A DNA stretch of 38,934 nucleotides, taken from positions 1-38,934 of the forward strand of contig CAMDGJ010000003.1 of the NCBI GenBank assembly GCA_945897545.1, given 5' to 3'. This document shows, piece by piece, positions 8,727-17,498 of the stretch; the stretch's first letter is position 1; each line of letters starts with the position of its first letter. The translations under genes and the position numbers were made by a program. The notes beneath the pieces are model-generated. The model had not been told where the DNA came from, ran no database searches, and worked only from the letters and a program-made list of their open reading frames with translations. The stretch comes from Flavobacterium psychrophilum. Its GTDB lineage: Bacteria; Bacteroidota; Bacteroidia; Flavobacteriales; Flavobacteriaceae.

Positions 8727-9077
8727 CTACATCAGTGAATTATCATTTTCATTCGGGAAAACGATCCAAGGCTTGAAAGTTTTGGCTTCTTCAAAATCTA
8801 GGGTTGCATAAGAAATGATGATGATGATATCGTCTTTTTGCACCTTTCTTGCTGCAGGTCCGTTGAGGGTAATTTCGCCAGAATTTTTTGCGCCAACAAT
8901 TACATAAGTATCAAATCGTTCGCCATTATTGATGTTTACAATTGACACTTTTTCGCCTTCTATAAGATTTGCGGCTTCCATCAATGCTTCGTCAATAGTG
9001 ATGCTGCCGATATAATTTAAATCGGCGCCAGTTACTTTTACACGGTGAATTTTAGATTTTACTACTTGTATTTGCAT
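8727..9077 (-). CDS. panD: Aspartate 1-decarboxylase
   Basis: 116 residues, the normal length. PanD makes beta-alanine from aspartate for pantothenate and CoA synthesis. The zymogen cleaves itself at Gly24-Ser25 (NYIGSITID) to create the pyruvoyl cofactor; Lys9 and the NNGERFDTYVI block around 50-60 (Arg54, Tyr58) are present. It follows panC after 14 bp, so the two form an operon that supplies and then uses beta-alanine. It has no promoter of its own that I can see. Confidence 0.96.
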   Translation of the reverse strand: MQIQVVKSKIHRVKVTGADLNYIGSITIDEALMEAANLIEGEKVSIVNINNGERFDTYVIVGAKNSGEITLNGPAARKVQKDDIIIIISYATLDFEEAKTFKPWIVFPNENDNSLM

Positions 9078-9091
9078 TGTGCAAAAGTAAA

Positions 9092-9940
9092 TTAATTTAG
9101 TGAAATGGTATCTATCAATCGAATATTGTTAACAAAAACGGCAATAAAAGCGCGGTATTTCTTGTTTTTATTTTTTCGCAAACATGGCAAAAGCGTTGTC
9201 TCGTCGGCAATTTGAAAATATTCTAGTTTGAAATCTGGATTTTTTTCGAATGTTTTTTGCGCCCATTCCGTCACCGTTTTGGAGCTATTTATTTTGAATT
9301 TTTCTTTTGCGCCAATTAAAACTTCATAAATTATGGAGGCTTTGTGTTTTTCTTTTGCGGATAAAAGTGCGTTTCTGGAACTCATTGCTAGATGGTTTAA
9401 TTCTCTATAAATGGGACAGCCTTTGACGTTGACTTTCAGATTATTTTTAGCTACCATTTTCTTTACAATTTGTAATTGTTGAAAATCTTTCTCCCCAAAA
9501 TAGGCATTTGTAGGCTCGACGATTTCGAAAAGCTTTTTGACTATTGTCGCAACACCATTGAAATGTCCGGGTCTGAATTTTCCTTCCATTTGATTTTCCA
9601 ATCCGTCAAAATCAAAAAATAGAGAGGAGGGTTTTCCTTCATAAACATCATCAATAGCTGGTGCAAAAACAATTATTTTAGTGCTTAAATTTGCTATTTT
9701 TTTGATGTCTTCCTCTAGTTTTCTGGGGTATTTTGCTAAATCTTCTTGATTGTTAAACTGGGTTGGGTTTACAAAAATACTCACAACAGTGGCTTGGTTT
9801 TCTTGCATTGACAGTTGCATCAACGATAAATGACCTTGATGCAAAGCACCCATTGTAGGAACAAAACCAATTGAGGAATGGTTGGTTTTAATAGATTTTA
9901 AATAATCTATCAAAGCTGCTTTTCCATAGAAAATATGCAT
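9092..9940 (-). CDS. panC: Pantoate-beta-alanine ligase (pantothenate synthetase)
   Basis: 282 residues from the ATG at 9940. PanC joins pantoate and beta-alanine using ATP. Motifs: FVPTMGALHQGHLSLM at about 26-41 with the HxGH-type nucleotide site, FVNPTQF, the FRPGHFNGVATIVKKLF block, FGEKDFQQ, and the MSSRN loop that replaces KMSKS. An in-frame ATG at 9970 would add ten residues, but the -7 element at 9964-9971 overlaps it, so the shorter start is preferred. It is first in the panC-panD operon and divergent from the glycogen-synthase-like gene. Confidence 0.95.
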   Translation of the reverse strand: MHIFYGKAALIDYLKSIKTNHSSIGFVPTMGALHQGHLSLMQLSMQENQATVVSIFVNPTQFNNQEDLAKYPRKLEEDIKKIANLSTKIIVFAPAIDDVYEGKPSSLFFDFDGLENQMEGKFRPGHFNGVATIVKKLFEIVEPTNAYFGEKDFQQLQIVKKMVAKNNLKVNVKGCPIYRELNHLAMSSRNALLSAKEKHKASIIYEVLIGAKEKFKINSSKTVTEWAQKTFEKNPDFKLEYFQIADETTLLPCLRKNKNKKYRAFIAVFVNNIRLIDTISLN

Positions 9941-9963
9941 AGGTGTTTTATTGAAATAATATG

Positions 9964-9971
9964 CAAACATA
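9964..9971 (-). promoter_or_regulatory. -7 promoter element of panC-panD
   Basis: The minus strand reads TATGTTTG (TAnnTTTG), with a predicted start near 9958 and an 18-nt leader. It is 31 bp from the divergent -7 element at 10003-10010, so the two promoters share upstream DNA. Confidence 0.55.
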
Positions 9972-10002
9972 ATATTTTAGTCTATAACTGCGTAAATTTT
10001 TG

Positions 10003-10010
10003 TAATTTTG
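10003..10010 (+). promoter_or_regulatory. -7 promoter element of the glgA-like / DUF4270 / glmS operon
   Basis: TAATTTTG fits TAnnTTTG; transcription would start near 10017 and leave a leader of about 32 nt before the ATG at 10049. This argues against the upstream in-frame ATG at 9935. Confidence 0.55.
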
Positions 10011-10048
10011 CATGGTTTTTATTGCCAATAAATCAAGTAATTTACAAT

Positions 10049-10855
10049 ATGGAAGATAAGAGAATATTATATGTATCATCTGAGGTGGTGCCTTATCTAG
10101 CTGAAAATGAGGTGTCTTCAATGTCTTATGAAGTACCCAAAATGATTAATAATCAGGGCGGGCAAATAAGAATTTTTATGCCGCGATATGGTAATATTAA
10201 CGAAAGAAGACATCAATTACATGAAGTAATTCGGCTTTCGGGGATGAATCTGGTTGTAAATGACTTGGATATGCCCTTAATAATAAAAGTTGCTTCTATC
10301 CCAAAAGAAAGAATTCAAGTTTATTTTATAGACAATGACGAATATTTTAAAAGGAAAGCCACATTTACTGATGAAGAAGGTGCTATGTTTCCGGATAATG
10401 ACGAACGCGCTATTTTCTTTGCAAAAGGAGTTGTCGAAACCGTAAAAAAACTCAATTGGGTTCCTGACATTATACATGTTCACGGATGGATGGCTGCTAT
10501 GTTGCCTGTTTATATGAAGCATTTTTATAAAAACGAAGCGTTGTTTTCTGAAACAAAAATCGTTACTTCCATTTATAGCCAGTCTTTCGAAGGTACATTG
10601 GATAAAGACATGGTCAATAAGGTGGCATTTGATGGTGTGCCTCTTGATGCAATTTTAGATTTGAAAAATCCGGATTACGAAAGCATTATGAAAGCCACTA
10701 TAAACCATTCTGATGGGGTTATCATTGCTTCAGAGAACCTGTCTCCAAGTTTAACAAAATTTATAGAATCTTCAGGAAAACCTTTTTTACCTTTCGCTCC
10801 GAAAGATAAATTCGCTGAGGCGTATTCAAATTTCTATAAAACGTTTGTTGTATAA
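10049..10855 (+). CDS. Glycogen/starch synthase N-terminal-domain protein (half-length)
   Basis: 268 residues. It matches the N-terminal Rossmann domain of GT5 glycogen synthases (ILYVSSEVVPYLAENEVSSM, IRIFMPRYGNINERRHQ, DIIHVHGWMAAMLPVYMKH, AFDGVP), but ends before the second GT-B domain, which binds ADP-glucose and carries catalytic residues. The N-terminal KxGGL motif is also missing (here AENEVSSM). A catalytic glucosyltransferase is therefore unlikely; a regulatory or structural role is inference. It leads an operon with the DUF4270 lipoprotein (21 bp gap) and glmS, and I recall the same order in other flavobacteria. An upstream in-frame ATG at 9935 lies before the promoter and is not used. 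Confidence 0.85.
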   Translation: MEDKRILYVSSEVVPYLAENEVSSMSYEVPKMINNQGGQIRIFMPRYGNINERRHQLHEVIRLSGMNLVVNDLDMPLIIKVASIPKERIQVYFIDNDEYFKRKATFTDEEGAMFPDNDERAIFFAKGVVETVKKLNWVPDIIHVHGWMAAMLPVYMKHFYKNEALFSETKIVTSIYSQSFEGTLDKDMVNKVAFDGVPLDAILDLKNPDYESIMKATINHSDGVIIASENLSPSLTKFIESSGKPFLPFAPKDKFAEAYSNFYKTFVV

Positions 10856-10876
10856 ATTAAATTTTTTCTTGTAAAC

Positions 10877-12490
10877 ATGCACAATAATTTTTTTTTTAAG
10901 ACCCTTTTATTGGTGGTTAGTATTTCCCTTTTCGTTTCGTGTGATAAAGAGTATAGTGAAATTGGAGACGCTTTAATTGGCGAAAACAACTTTGATTTAA
11001 GCAAGGAAAACTATAACGTAGTTGCTTATAATCAAAAAATTACTCCAATTCAGTCAAACAATCTCCCTATAAATGCTTTGGGAATTTATGACAATCCAGC
11101 CTTTGGGAAAACCACAGCAAATTTTGTAACTCAAGTGACATTAGCTAGCCTAAATCCAACAATTAATCCTGCGTTAAATCCCGTGATTGAAGATGTTTAT
11201 CTTGATGTACCTTATTTTAGCACCTTAGTTTCTGCGGACGCAACAAGTGGTGATCGTTTATATGAACTAGATTCTATTTATGGAGCAAGTACCGCCAAAA
11301 TAAAACTAAGTATCTTTGAATCAGGGTATGTAATTAATGATTTAGATCCTGCAACTGGATTTCAAAGCCCTCAAAAATACTATTCAAATCAAAATGCGGA
11401 TTTTGATAACCTTAAGATTGGTGATCGATTAAATGATGATGCTAGTACAGCTCAAAATGACGAATTTTTCTTTGATCCAAAAGAGTATAAATTTGAAACA
11501 AAAAATGCAGAAGGTTTAGTTACAGCGACCACAAGAACACCTCCGGGTATGAGATTGAAATTGAATAAAGCGTTCTTTACATCTAAAATATTTAATGCTC
11601 CGGCTGGCAAATTAGCAACTAATGACGTCTTTAAAGAATATTTTCGCGGATTGTATTTTAAAGTGGAGCAATTTGGAGCAGACCCAGGAGGTTTATGTTC
11701 AATAAATTTTGCCAAAGGTACAATTACCATTAAATATAAAGAAAACACTTCGCTGACTGTTGACACGAGAATCGATAAAACAATAGTGCTCAATTTATCT
11801 GGAAACACGGTAAGTTTGCTGAATCAAAGCAATACAAATTTAGCTTACGAAAGTGCTGTAAATTCACCAAATAGCGTGCTTGGAGACGAAAAACTGTACT
11901 TAAAAGGCGGCGAAGGATCACTAGCAATCATAGAACTTTTTGGTCCAGACATCAATAATGACGGTGTTCCAGACGAATTAGAAGCCATCAGAAATAACGG
12001 CTGGTTGATAAATGAGGCTAATCTCGTTTTTAATATTGACGCAAGTTCAATGGCAAACAGCTTTGAGCCGGAGAGAATCTATTTGTATGATTTTACCAAT
12101 GGCACTCCTGTTTTAGATTATTTAGTTGATGGTTCAGGTGCGGTTAAACCAAAAAGAGCAAAAGTAGTGTTCGACGGTAATATAAAAAAGGCTCCTGATA
12201 ATGGAACTGTAAAAGGTCGAGGGTTAACTTATAAAATCAGAATTACCAATCATATAAGAAACCTGGTCAACAAAAAAGACACAAAAAATGTAAAACTGGG
12301 ACTTGTAGTAACTGAAGATATCGCTATTGCAAATTTCAATTTCTTGCGAACGGCATCAGTTGCTCCAGCTTTTTCTGTAGCGCCAAGAGCAAGCGTGATG
12401 AATCCACTTGGAACAATTCTTCACGGAAGTAATTCAACAGAGGAAAGTAAAAGATTGAAACTTGAAATTTATTATACTAAACCTAATTAA
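10877..12490 (+). CDS. DUF4270 lipoprotein
   Basis: 537 residues. The signal peptide ends in a lipobox (SLFVSC, Cys22) followed by DKEYSE, whose acidic residues resemble the Bacteroidota lipoprotein export signal, so surface exposure is possible. The body is rich in beta strand and matches DUF4270 (IGDALIGENNFDL near the N-terminus, LGIYDNPAFGKTTANFVTQ, and a long Asp/Asn-rich middle with NNDGVPDELEAIRNNGW). The family's function is not known. It lies between the glgA-like gene and glmS with 21 bp and 9 bp gaps, so all three are probably one mRNA. A link with cell-envelope sugar supply is inference. Confidence 0.88.
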   Translation: MHNNFFFKTLLLVVSISLFVSCDKEYSEIGDALIGENNFDLSKENYNVVAYNQKITPIQSNNLPINALGIYDNPAFGKTTANFVTQVTLASLNPTINPALNPVIEDVYLDVPYFSTLVSADATSGDRLYELDSIYGASTAKIKLSIFESGYVINDLDPATGFQSPQKYYSNQNADFDNLKIGDRLNDDASTAQNDEFFFDPKEYKFETKNAEGLVTATTRTPPGMRLKLNKAFFTSKIFNAPAGKLATNDVFKEYFRGLYFKVEQFGADPGGLCSINFAKGTITIKYKENTSLTVDTRIDKTIVLNLSGNTVSLLNQSNTNLAYESAVNSPNSVLGDEKLYLKGGEGSLAIIELFGPDINNDGVPDELEAIRNNGWLINEANLVFNIDASSMANSFEPERIYLYDFTNGTPVLDYLVDGSGAVKPKRAKVVFDGNIKKAPDNGTVKGRGLTYKIRITNHIRNLVNKKDTKNVKLGLVVTEDIAIANFNFLRTASVAPAFSVAPRASVMNPLGTILHGSNSTEESKRLKLEIYYTKPN

Positions 12491-12499
12491 AGCAAAATT

Positions 12500-14347
12500 A
12501 TGTGTGGAATTGTTGGATATATCGGTTATAGAGAAGCTTATCCTATTGTTTTAAAAGGATTAAAAAGACTTGAATATAGAGGTTATGATAGTGCTGGTGT
12601 GATGTTATATGACGGAAACGTCTTAAAACTTTCGAAAACAAAAGGTAAGGTCACGGATCTTGAAGAAAAAGCTTCTAAAGAAATATCCACTAATGGGACA
12701 ATAGGAATGGGACATACGCGTTGGGCAACGCATGGCGTTCCTAACGATGTTAATTCGCATCCACATCTTTCTAATTCTGGAGATTTGGTCATAATTCACA
12801 ACGGAATTATTGAAAATTACGCTCCGCTGAAAGTTGAATTAATAAAAAGAGGATATGTTTTTCACTCAGATACCGATACTGAAGTGCTTGTAAATCTTAT
12901 CGAAGAAGTGCAAAAGAAAGAAAACATTAAACTAGGAAAAGCAGTTCAAATAGCATTAAATCAAGTGGTAGGTGCTTACGCGATTGCCGTTTTTGATAAA
13001 AAAAACCCTGATGAAATTGTTGTGGCTCGTTTAGGAAGTCCACTAGCAATAGGAATTGGAGATGGAGAATATTTTATAGCCTCAGACGCTTCTCCATTTA
13101 TAGAATATACTTCTAATGCAGTATATTTAGAAGATGGTGAGATCGCAAATATTAGGTTGCATAAATCGATGAAAGTTAGAAAAATCAAAGATGATTCTTT
13201 AGTTGACCCTTATATTCAAGAGCTTCAAATGAATTTGGAGCAAATAGAAAAAGGTGGTTACGAACACTTTATGCTTAAAGAAATATACGAGCAGCCTAGT
13301 GTAATTAAAGATACATATCGCGGAAGACTTCATGCAAACGAGGGCATTATTCAAATGGCAGGAGTGGAGGATAACCTAGAGAAATTCCTACATGCAGAAA
13401 GAATTATTATTGTTGCTTGTGGCACTTCATGGCATGCAGGATTAGTTGCAGAATACATTTTTGAAGAATTTACAAGAATTCCTGTTGAGGTAGAATACGC
13501 TTCAGAATTTAGATATAGAAATCCGATCATAGGCAGTAGAGATGTTGTAATTGCCATTTCACAATCTGGTGAAACTGCTGATACGATGGCAGCCATCAAA
13601 TTAGCTAAAGAAAAAGGAGCTTTTGTTTTTGGGGTTTGCAATGTAGTTGGATCCTCTATTTCAAGAGAAACCCATGCTGGTGCTTATACGCACGCTGGAC
13701 CTGAAATTGGAGTTGCATCTACAAAAGCATTTACTACACAAATTACGGTATTGACTATGATTGCCTTAAGATTGGCAAAAGCAAAAGGAACAATATCTAA
13801 CACTGATTTTCATCGGTATTTGCAAGAATTGGAAATCATTCCCGAAAAGGTCAAGGAAGCACTAGAAACTAACGATAGAGCAAAAGAAATTGCTGCGGTT
13901 TTTAAAGATTCACATAACTGTCTCTATTTAGGAAGGGGTTATAACTTTCCAGTTGCCCTTGAAGGTGCATTGAAACTCAAAGAAATCTCTTATATTCATG
14001 CCGAGGGCTATCCTGCAGCCGAAATGAAACATGGCCCAATTGCATTAATTGATGCCCAAATGCCAGTGGTTGTTATTGCTCCAAAACAAGGACACTACGA
14101 TAAAATTGTAAGTAATATACAGGAAATTAAATCCCGCAGCGGAATTATTATTGCTGTAGTTACTAAAGGGGATACTCAAGTTCGTGAACTGGCAGATTAT
14201 ATTATTGAAATTCCAGAAACATCTGATGCATTGTCTCCATTGATAACAACAATTCCTTTGCAATTGTTATCGTACCATATAGCAGTAATGAGAGGCTGTA
14301 ACGTAGATCAACCTAGAAATTTAGCCAAGTCAGTTACTGTAGAATAA
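12500..14347 (+). CDS. glmS: Glutamine-fructose-6-phosphate aminotransferase
   Basis: 615 residues, the standard length. GlmS makes glucosamine-6-phosphate from fructose-6-phosphate and glutamine, the first step to UDP-GlcNAc for peptidoglycan and lipid A. N-terminal class II amidotransferase with nucleophile Cys2 (MCGIVGYIG), RGYDSAG, GHTRWATHG, and NGIIEN. Two SIS domains follow, the first with CGTSWHAG and ISQSGETADT near residues 305-355 and the second with the SYIHAEGYPAAEMKHGPIALI block. The C-terminus NLAKSVTVE is the family's conserved tail. It is last in its operon and ends in a strong terminator. The 9-bp gap to the preceding gene leaves no room for a glmS ribozyme. Confidence 0.97.
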   Translation: MCGIVGYIGYREAYPIVLKGLKRLEYRGYDSAGVMLYDGNVLKLSKTKGKVTDLEEKASKEISTNGTIGMGHTRWATHGVPNDVNSHPHLSNSGDLVIIHNGIIENYAPLKVELIKRGYVFHSDTDTEVLVNLIEEVQKKENIKLGKAVQIALNQVVGAYAIAVFDKKNPDEIVVARLGSPLAIGIGDGEYFIASDASPFIEYTSNAVYLEDGEIANIRLHKSMKVRKIKDDSLVDPYIQELQMNLEQIEKGGYEHFMLKEIYEQPSVIKDTYRGRLHANEGIIQMAGVEDNLEKFLHAERIIIVACGTSWHAGLVAEYIFEEFTRIPVEVEYASEFRYRNPIIGSRDVVIAISQSGETADTMAAIKLAKEKGAFVFGVCNVVGSSISRETHAGAYTHAGPEIGVASTKAFTTQITVLTMIALRLAKAKGTISNTDFHRYLQELEIIPEKVKEALETNDRAKEIAAVFKDSHNCLYLGRGYNFPVALEGALKLKEISYIHAEGYPAAEMKHGPIALIDAQMPVVVIAPKQGHYDKIVSNIQEIKSRSGIIIAVVTKGDTQVRELADYIIEIPETSDALSPLITTIPLQLLSYHIAVMRGCNVDQPRNLAKSVTVE

Positions 14348-14373
14348 GTAAATTCATATAAATATTTTTATCT

Positions 14374-14404
14374 AAAGCGAGATTTTTTAATCTCGCTTTT
14401 TTTA
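14374..14404 (+). terminator. Rho-independent terminator of the glmS operon
   Basis: Perfect stem AGCGAGATT / AATCTCGCT with a T-rich loop, followed by eight T's, 26 bp after the glmS stop. Confidence 0.9.
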
Positions 14405-14623
14405 TTGAGTCTGATTTTTTATGATAAGTTCATGTTTTTTATTTTTTTTAAGATACAAGCATATAATTATTTAGTTTTTTAACTAAATAATTACTATTAA
14501 TTTAAAAATTAATATAAAATATAGCTGTTTTCAAATTGTGAATTATCAAATTAAAAATTCATTTATTTATTAATATCAAAATTATTTGTACTTTGGCATC
14601 ATTAACCAACAAAATTTAACCAA

Positions 14624-17470
14624 ATGAGAATGTATTTACTTATTTTGTCTTTGTTTTTTTGTGGCATTTCTTTTGCTCAAAACACAATTACAGGTTCAGT
14701 TACACAGAGTAACAACCAACCTATTCCTGGAGCCAATATAAAAGTCGTTGGTGACAAATCAGGAGCTGCCTCGGATGTCGATGGAAAATTTACATTAAAC
14801 ACATCAGCAAACCTGCCTTTTACCATCGAAGTATCTAGCGTGGGACACCAAACTAAAAAAGTTAGTATTACTTCAAACAATCAAAATGTGGTAGTCAAAC
14901 TAATTGATTCACAAACAACTTTAGACGAAGTGGTAGTTTCTGCCTCTAGAACACCTGAAAGAATTAAGGAATCCCCAGTGACTATCGAAAGAATGGGTAT
15001 TAAGGAAATTAAAAGAACAGCAGCCCCTTCCTTTTATGATGGCTTGGAAAACCTTAAAGAAGTACAAATGAATACTAGTAGTTTGTCTTTTAAATCTATA
15101 AATACTCGTGGTTTTGCCACTGTTGCTAACACTCGTTTTATGCAGTTGGTTGACGGAATGGACAATTCATCTCCCTTATTGAATTTTGTTCTAGGAAATC
15201 TTATAGGTATTTCTGAAATCGATGTTCAAAGTGTCGAATTATTGCCAGGAGCGTCTTCTGCTTTATATGGTGCTAATGCTTTCAATGGTATCTTATTTAT
15301 GACGAGTCAAAGTCCTTTTACAAATCAAGGCATTACCGCTTATGCAAAATATGGTAATACAAGTCAAAATGCAGCGGGTAGCAACGATTTTTCTGATTAT
15401 GGAATAAGAATGGCTCATGCATTTTCACCTCACTTTGCGGCAAAAGCTAATTTTTCAATTTTGAATGGAACCGATTGGTATGCTACCAATTATAATAGTA
15501 TCAATAAGAAGGGAAATGAAGAAGTTAGTGACAGAAGCAATCCTAGCTATAATGGAATAAATGTATATGGAGACGAGGCATTTTTAAATCTAAAAAACAG
15601 AAATGCGTTTGGATCTTCGGGTTACAATCTTTTGCCAAATATTGACATAACTCGAACTGGTTATAACGAAACTGATCTTACAAAAAGTGTTGTCAAAAAC
15701 ACGAAAATCGATTTTTCATTGCATTTTAAACCTTGGGCAAATACAGAAAGCCTCAAAGATGTTGAAATTATTTGGCAGTCTAAATTTGGTTTTGGAAATT
15801 CGGTTTATCAAGGAGCAAGTCGCTATAATTTGAATAATTTTTTTATGCAACAGCACAAATTAGAATTCAAAGGCAAAAACTTCTTTGTTAGAGGATACAC
15901 TACTACTGAGGATGGTGGAGAATCCTATGATATGACATTTACTGCTTTAAACATCAATAGAACTTGGAAATCAGATCAGCAATGGTTTGGGGAATATGGG
16001 GCTGCTTATGGGGCTGCATCTGTTGGAGCGGTTCCGGGCGTTGGCACCCTTCCTTCTGAAGCACATGCATTCGCAAGAGGTGTTGCTGATACAGGAAGAT
16101 TAATTCCAGGAACAGCAGCTTTTAAAGCAGCTTTCGACAAAGTGATTGCTGATCCTAATGTATTGACTGGTTCAAAACTTGTTGATAATTCACATATTTA
16201 TCATGCTGATGCTAATTATAATTTTAGAGACATCATCAAGCCAGTTGAAATTCAAGTTGGAGGCTCTTATAGATTATATGATTTGAATTCGTTTGGTAGA
16301 ATTTATACAGACGATATTGGAACGATACAATATAATGAATATGGTATCTATACTCAGGCCCAGAAAAAGTTAATGGATGATAAATTAAAATTAACAGGTT
16401 CTGTAAGATATGACAAGGCTAAAAATTTTGACGGGAATTTTTCACCTAGATTGTCATTTGTTTACGCATTAGACGAACAAAAGAATCATAATTTAAGAGG
16501 GTCATTCCAGACAGGATTCCGTAATCCATCGACACAAGATCAATATATAGGTTTTGACGTAGGATCTAGAGTTTTATTAGGTTCTGCTCCGGATAACTTA
16601 ACTCGATTTTCCGAAACATTACCCATTTCACCTGCTGGAATTGCTGCTGGAATTGCACCATCAAAAACAATAAATGGTGAGGGTGCTTATTATAATTCTT
16701 TTACGGAGGCATCTTATTTAGCTTTTGATGCTGCGTATAGATCGGGCCCTCCATCTGGTTTAAATGTGGCTGCTGATTTATTGGTTAAAACCAATGCTCC
16801 ATTGGTACAACCAGAACAAGTAAAAGCATTTGATTTAGGATATAGAGGAAACATCAAGGGATTTGCTTTAGATATTAATGGCTATTATAATACATACAAT
16901 GATTTTATTGGAGGATTTAATGTTATAAATCCTCTTTATGGAACTGCAGAAACTAATCCAACCGATATTTCGGCAACCTCGGCTGCTGCTGCTCTTGTTA
17001 ATAGAGACATCAGAACTTTTCAAGTTTATACTAACACAAGTCTTGTTGTAAAATCGCTAGGGTTTGGTCTAGGATTATCAAAAAAAATATATAAAGATTT
17101 CGAATTAAGCGGAAATTATAATTTTTCAGAATTTGATTTTGATCAAGCAGCAGATCCTGACTTCGAAGCTAGTTTCAACACGCCGAAACATAGAATTAAA
17201 CTATCATTAGGGAACGATAAATTGTTCAAAAACTTTGGAATTTCAGTTAGTGGAAGATGGAATTCAGAATATGAATGGGAATCTACCTTTGCAGACGGTA
17301 CAATCGCGGAAGCAACTGTAATCGATGCGCAAGCTAATTATAGCATTGCCGCTTTGAAATCAATTCTTAAAATAGGAGCTACAAACATAGGCGGAAAAGA
17401 ATACGGACAAGTATTAGGAGCGGGACTTATTGGTCAACAATATTTTGTTTCTTGGACTATTACTCCTTAA
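14624..17470 (+). CDS. TonB-dependent outer-membrane receptor
   Basis: 948 residues. Signal peptide MRMYLLILSLFFCGISFAQ, then a carboxypeptidase-regulatory-like domain (about 20-100: ITGSVTQSNNQPIPGANIKV, SDVDGKFTL), the TonB box/plug (TLDEVVVSASRTPERIKESP; NTRGF; ELLPGASSALYGANAFNG at about 205-225) and a long beta-barrel ending in YFVSWTITP. It imports a bulky ligand using the proton gradient via TonB. There is no SusD partner; instead an SGNH lipoprotein gene follows after 28 bp. A GTACTTTGGCATC string just upstream resembles a -7 element with one base missing. The substrate cannot be read from the sequence. Confidence 0.92.
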   Translation: MRMYLLILSLFFCGISFAQNTITGSVTQSNNQPIPGANIKVVGDKSGAASDVDGKFTLNTSANLPFTIEVSSVGHQTKKVSITSNNQNVVVKLIDSQTTLDEVVVSASRTPERIKESPVTIERMGIKEIKRTAAPSFYDGLENLKEVQMNTSSLSFKSINTRGFATVANTRFMQLVDGMDNSSPLLNFVLGNLIGISEIDVQSVELLPGASSALYGANAFNGILFMTSQSPFTNQGITAYAKYGNTSQNAAGSNDFSDYGIRMAHAFSPHFAAKANFSILNGTDWYATNYNSINKKGNEEVSDRSNPSYNGINVYGDEAFLNLKNRNAFGSSGYNLLPNIDITRTGYNETDLTKSVVKNTKIDFSLHFKPWANTESLKDVEIIWQSKFGFGNSVYQGASRYNLNNFFMQQHKLEFKGKNFFVRGYTTTEDGGESYDMTFTALNINRTWKSDQQWFGEYGAAYGAASVGAVPGVGTLPSEAHAFARGVADTGRLIPGTAAFKAAFDKVIADPNVLTGSKLVDNSHIYHADANYNFRDIIKPVEIQVGGSYRLYDLNSFGRIYTDDIGTIQYNEYGIYTQAQKKLMDDKLKLTGSVRYDKAKNFDGNFSPRLSFVYALDEQKNHNLRGSFQTGFRNPSTQDQYIGFDVGSRVLLGSAPDNLTRFSETLPISPAGIAAGIAPSKTINGEGAYYNSFTEASYLAFDAAYRSGPPSGLNVAADLLVKTNAPLVQPEQVKAFDLGYRGNIKGFALDINGYYNTYNDFIGGFNVINPLYGTAETNPTDISATSAAAALVNRDIRTFQVYTNTSLVVKSLGFGLGLSKKIYKDFELSGNYNFSEFDFDQAADPDFEASFNTPKHRIKLSLGNDKLFKNFGISVSGRWNSEYEWESTFADGTIAEATVIDAQANYSIAALKSILKIGATNIGGKEYGQVLGAGLIGQQYFVSWTITP

Positions 17471-17498
17471 TTAAACCAACAATTAAATTTAAAATATC

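Noticed and set aside
12380..12500. glmS ribozyme upstream of glmS
   Set aside because: Only 9 bp separate glmS from the preceding gene; there is no leader to hold it.
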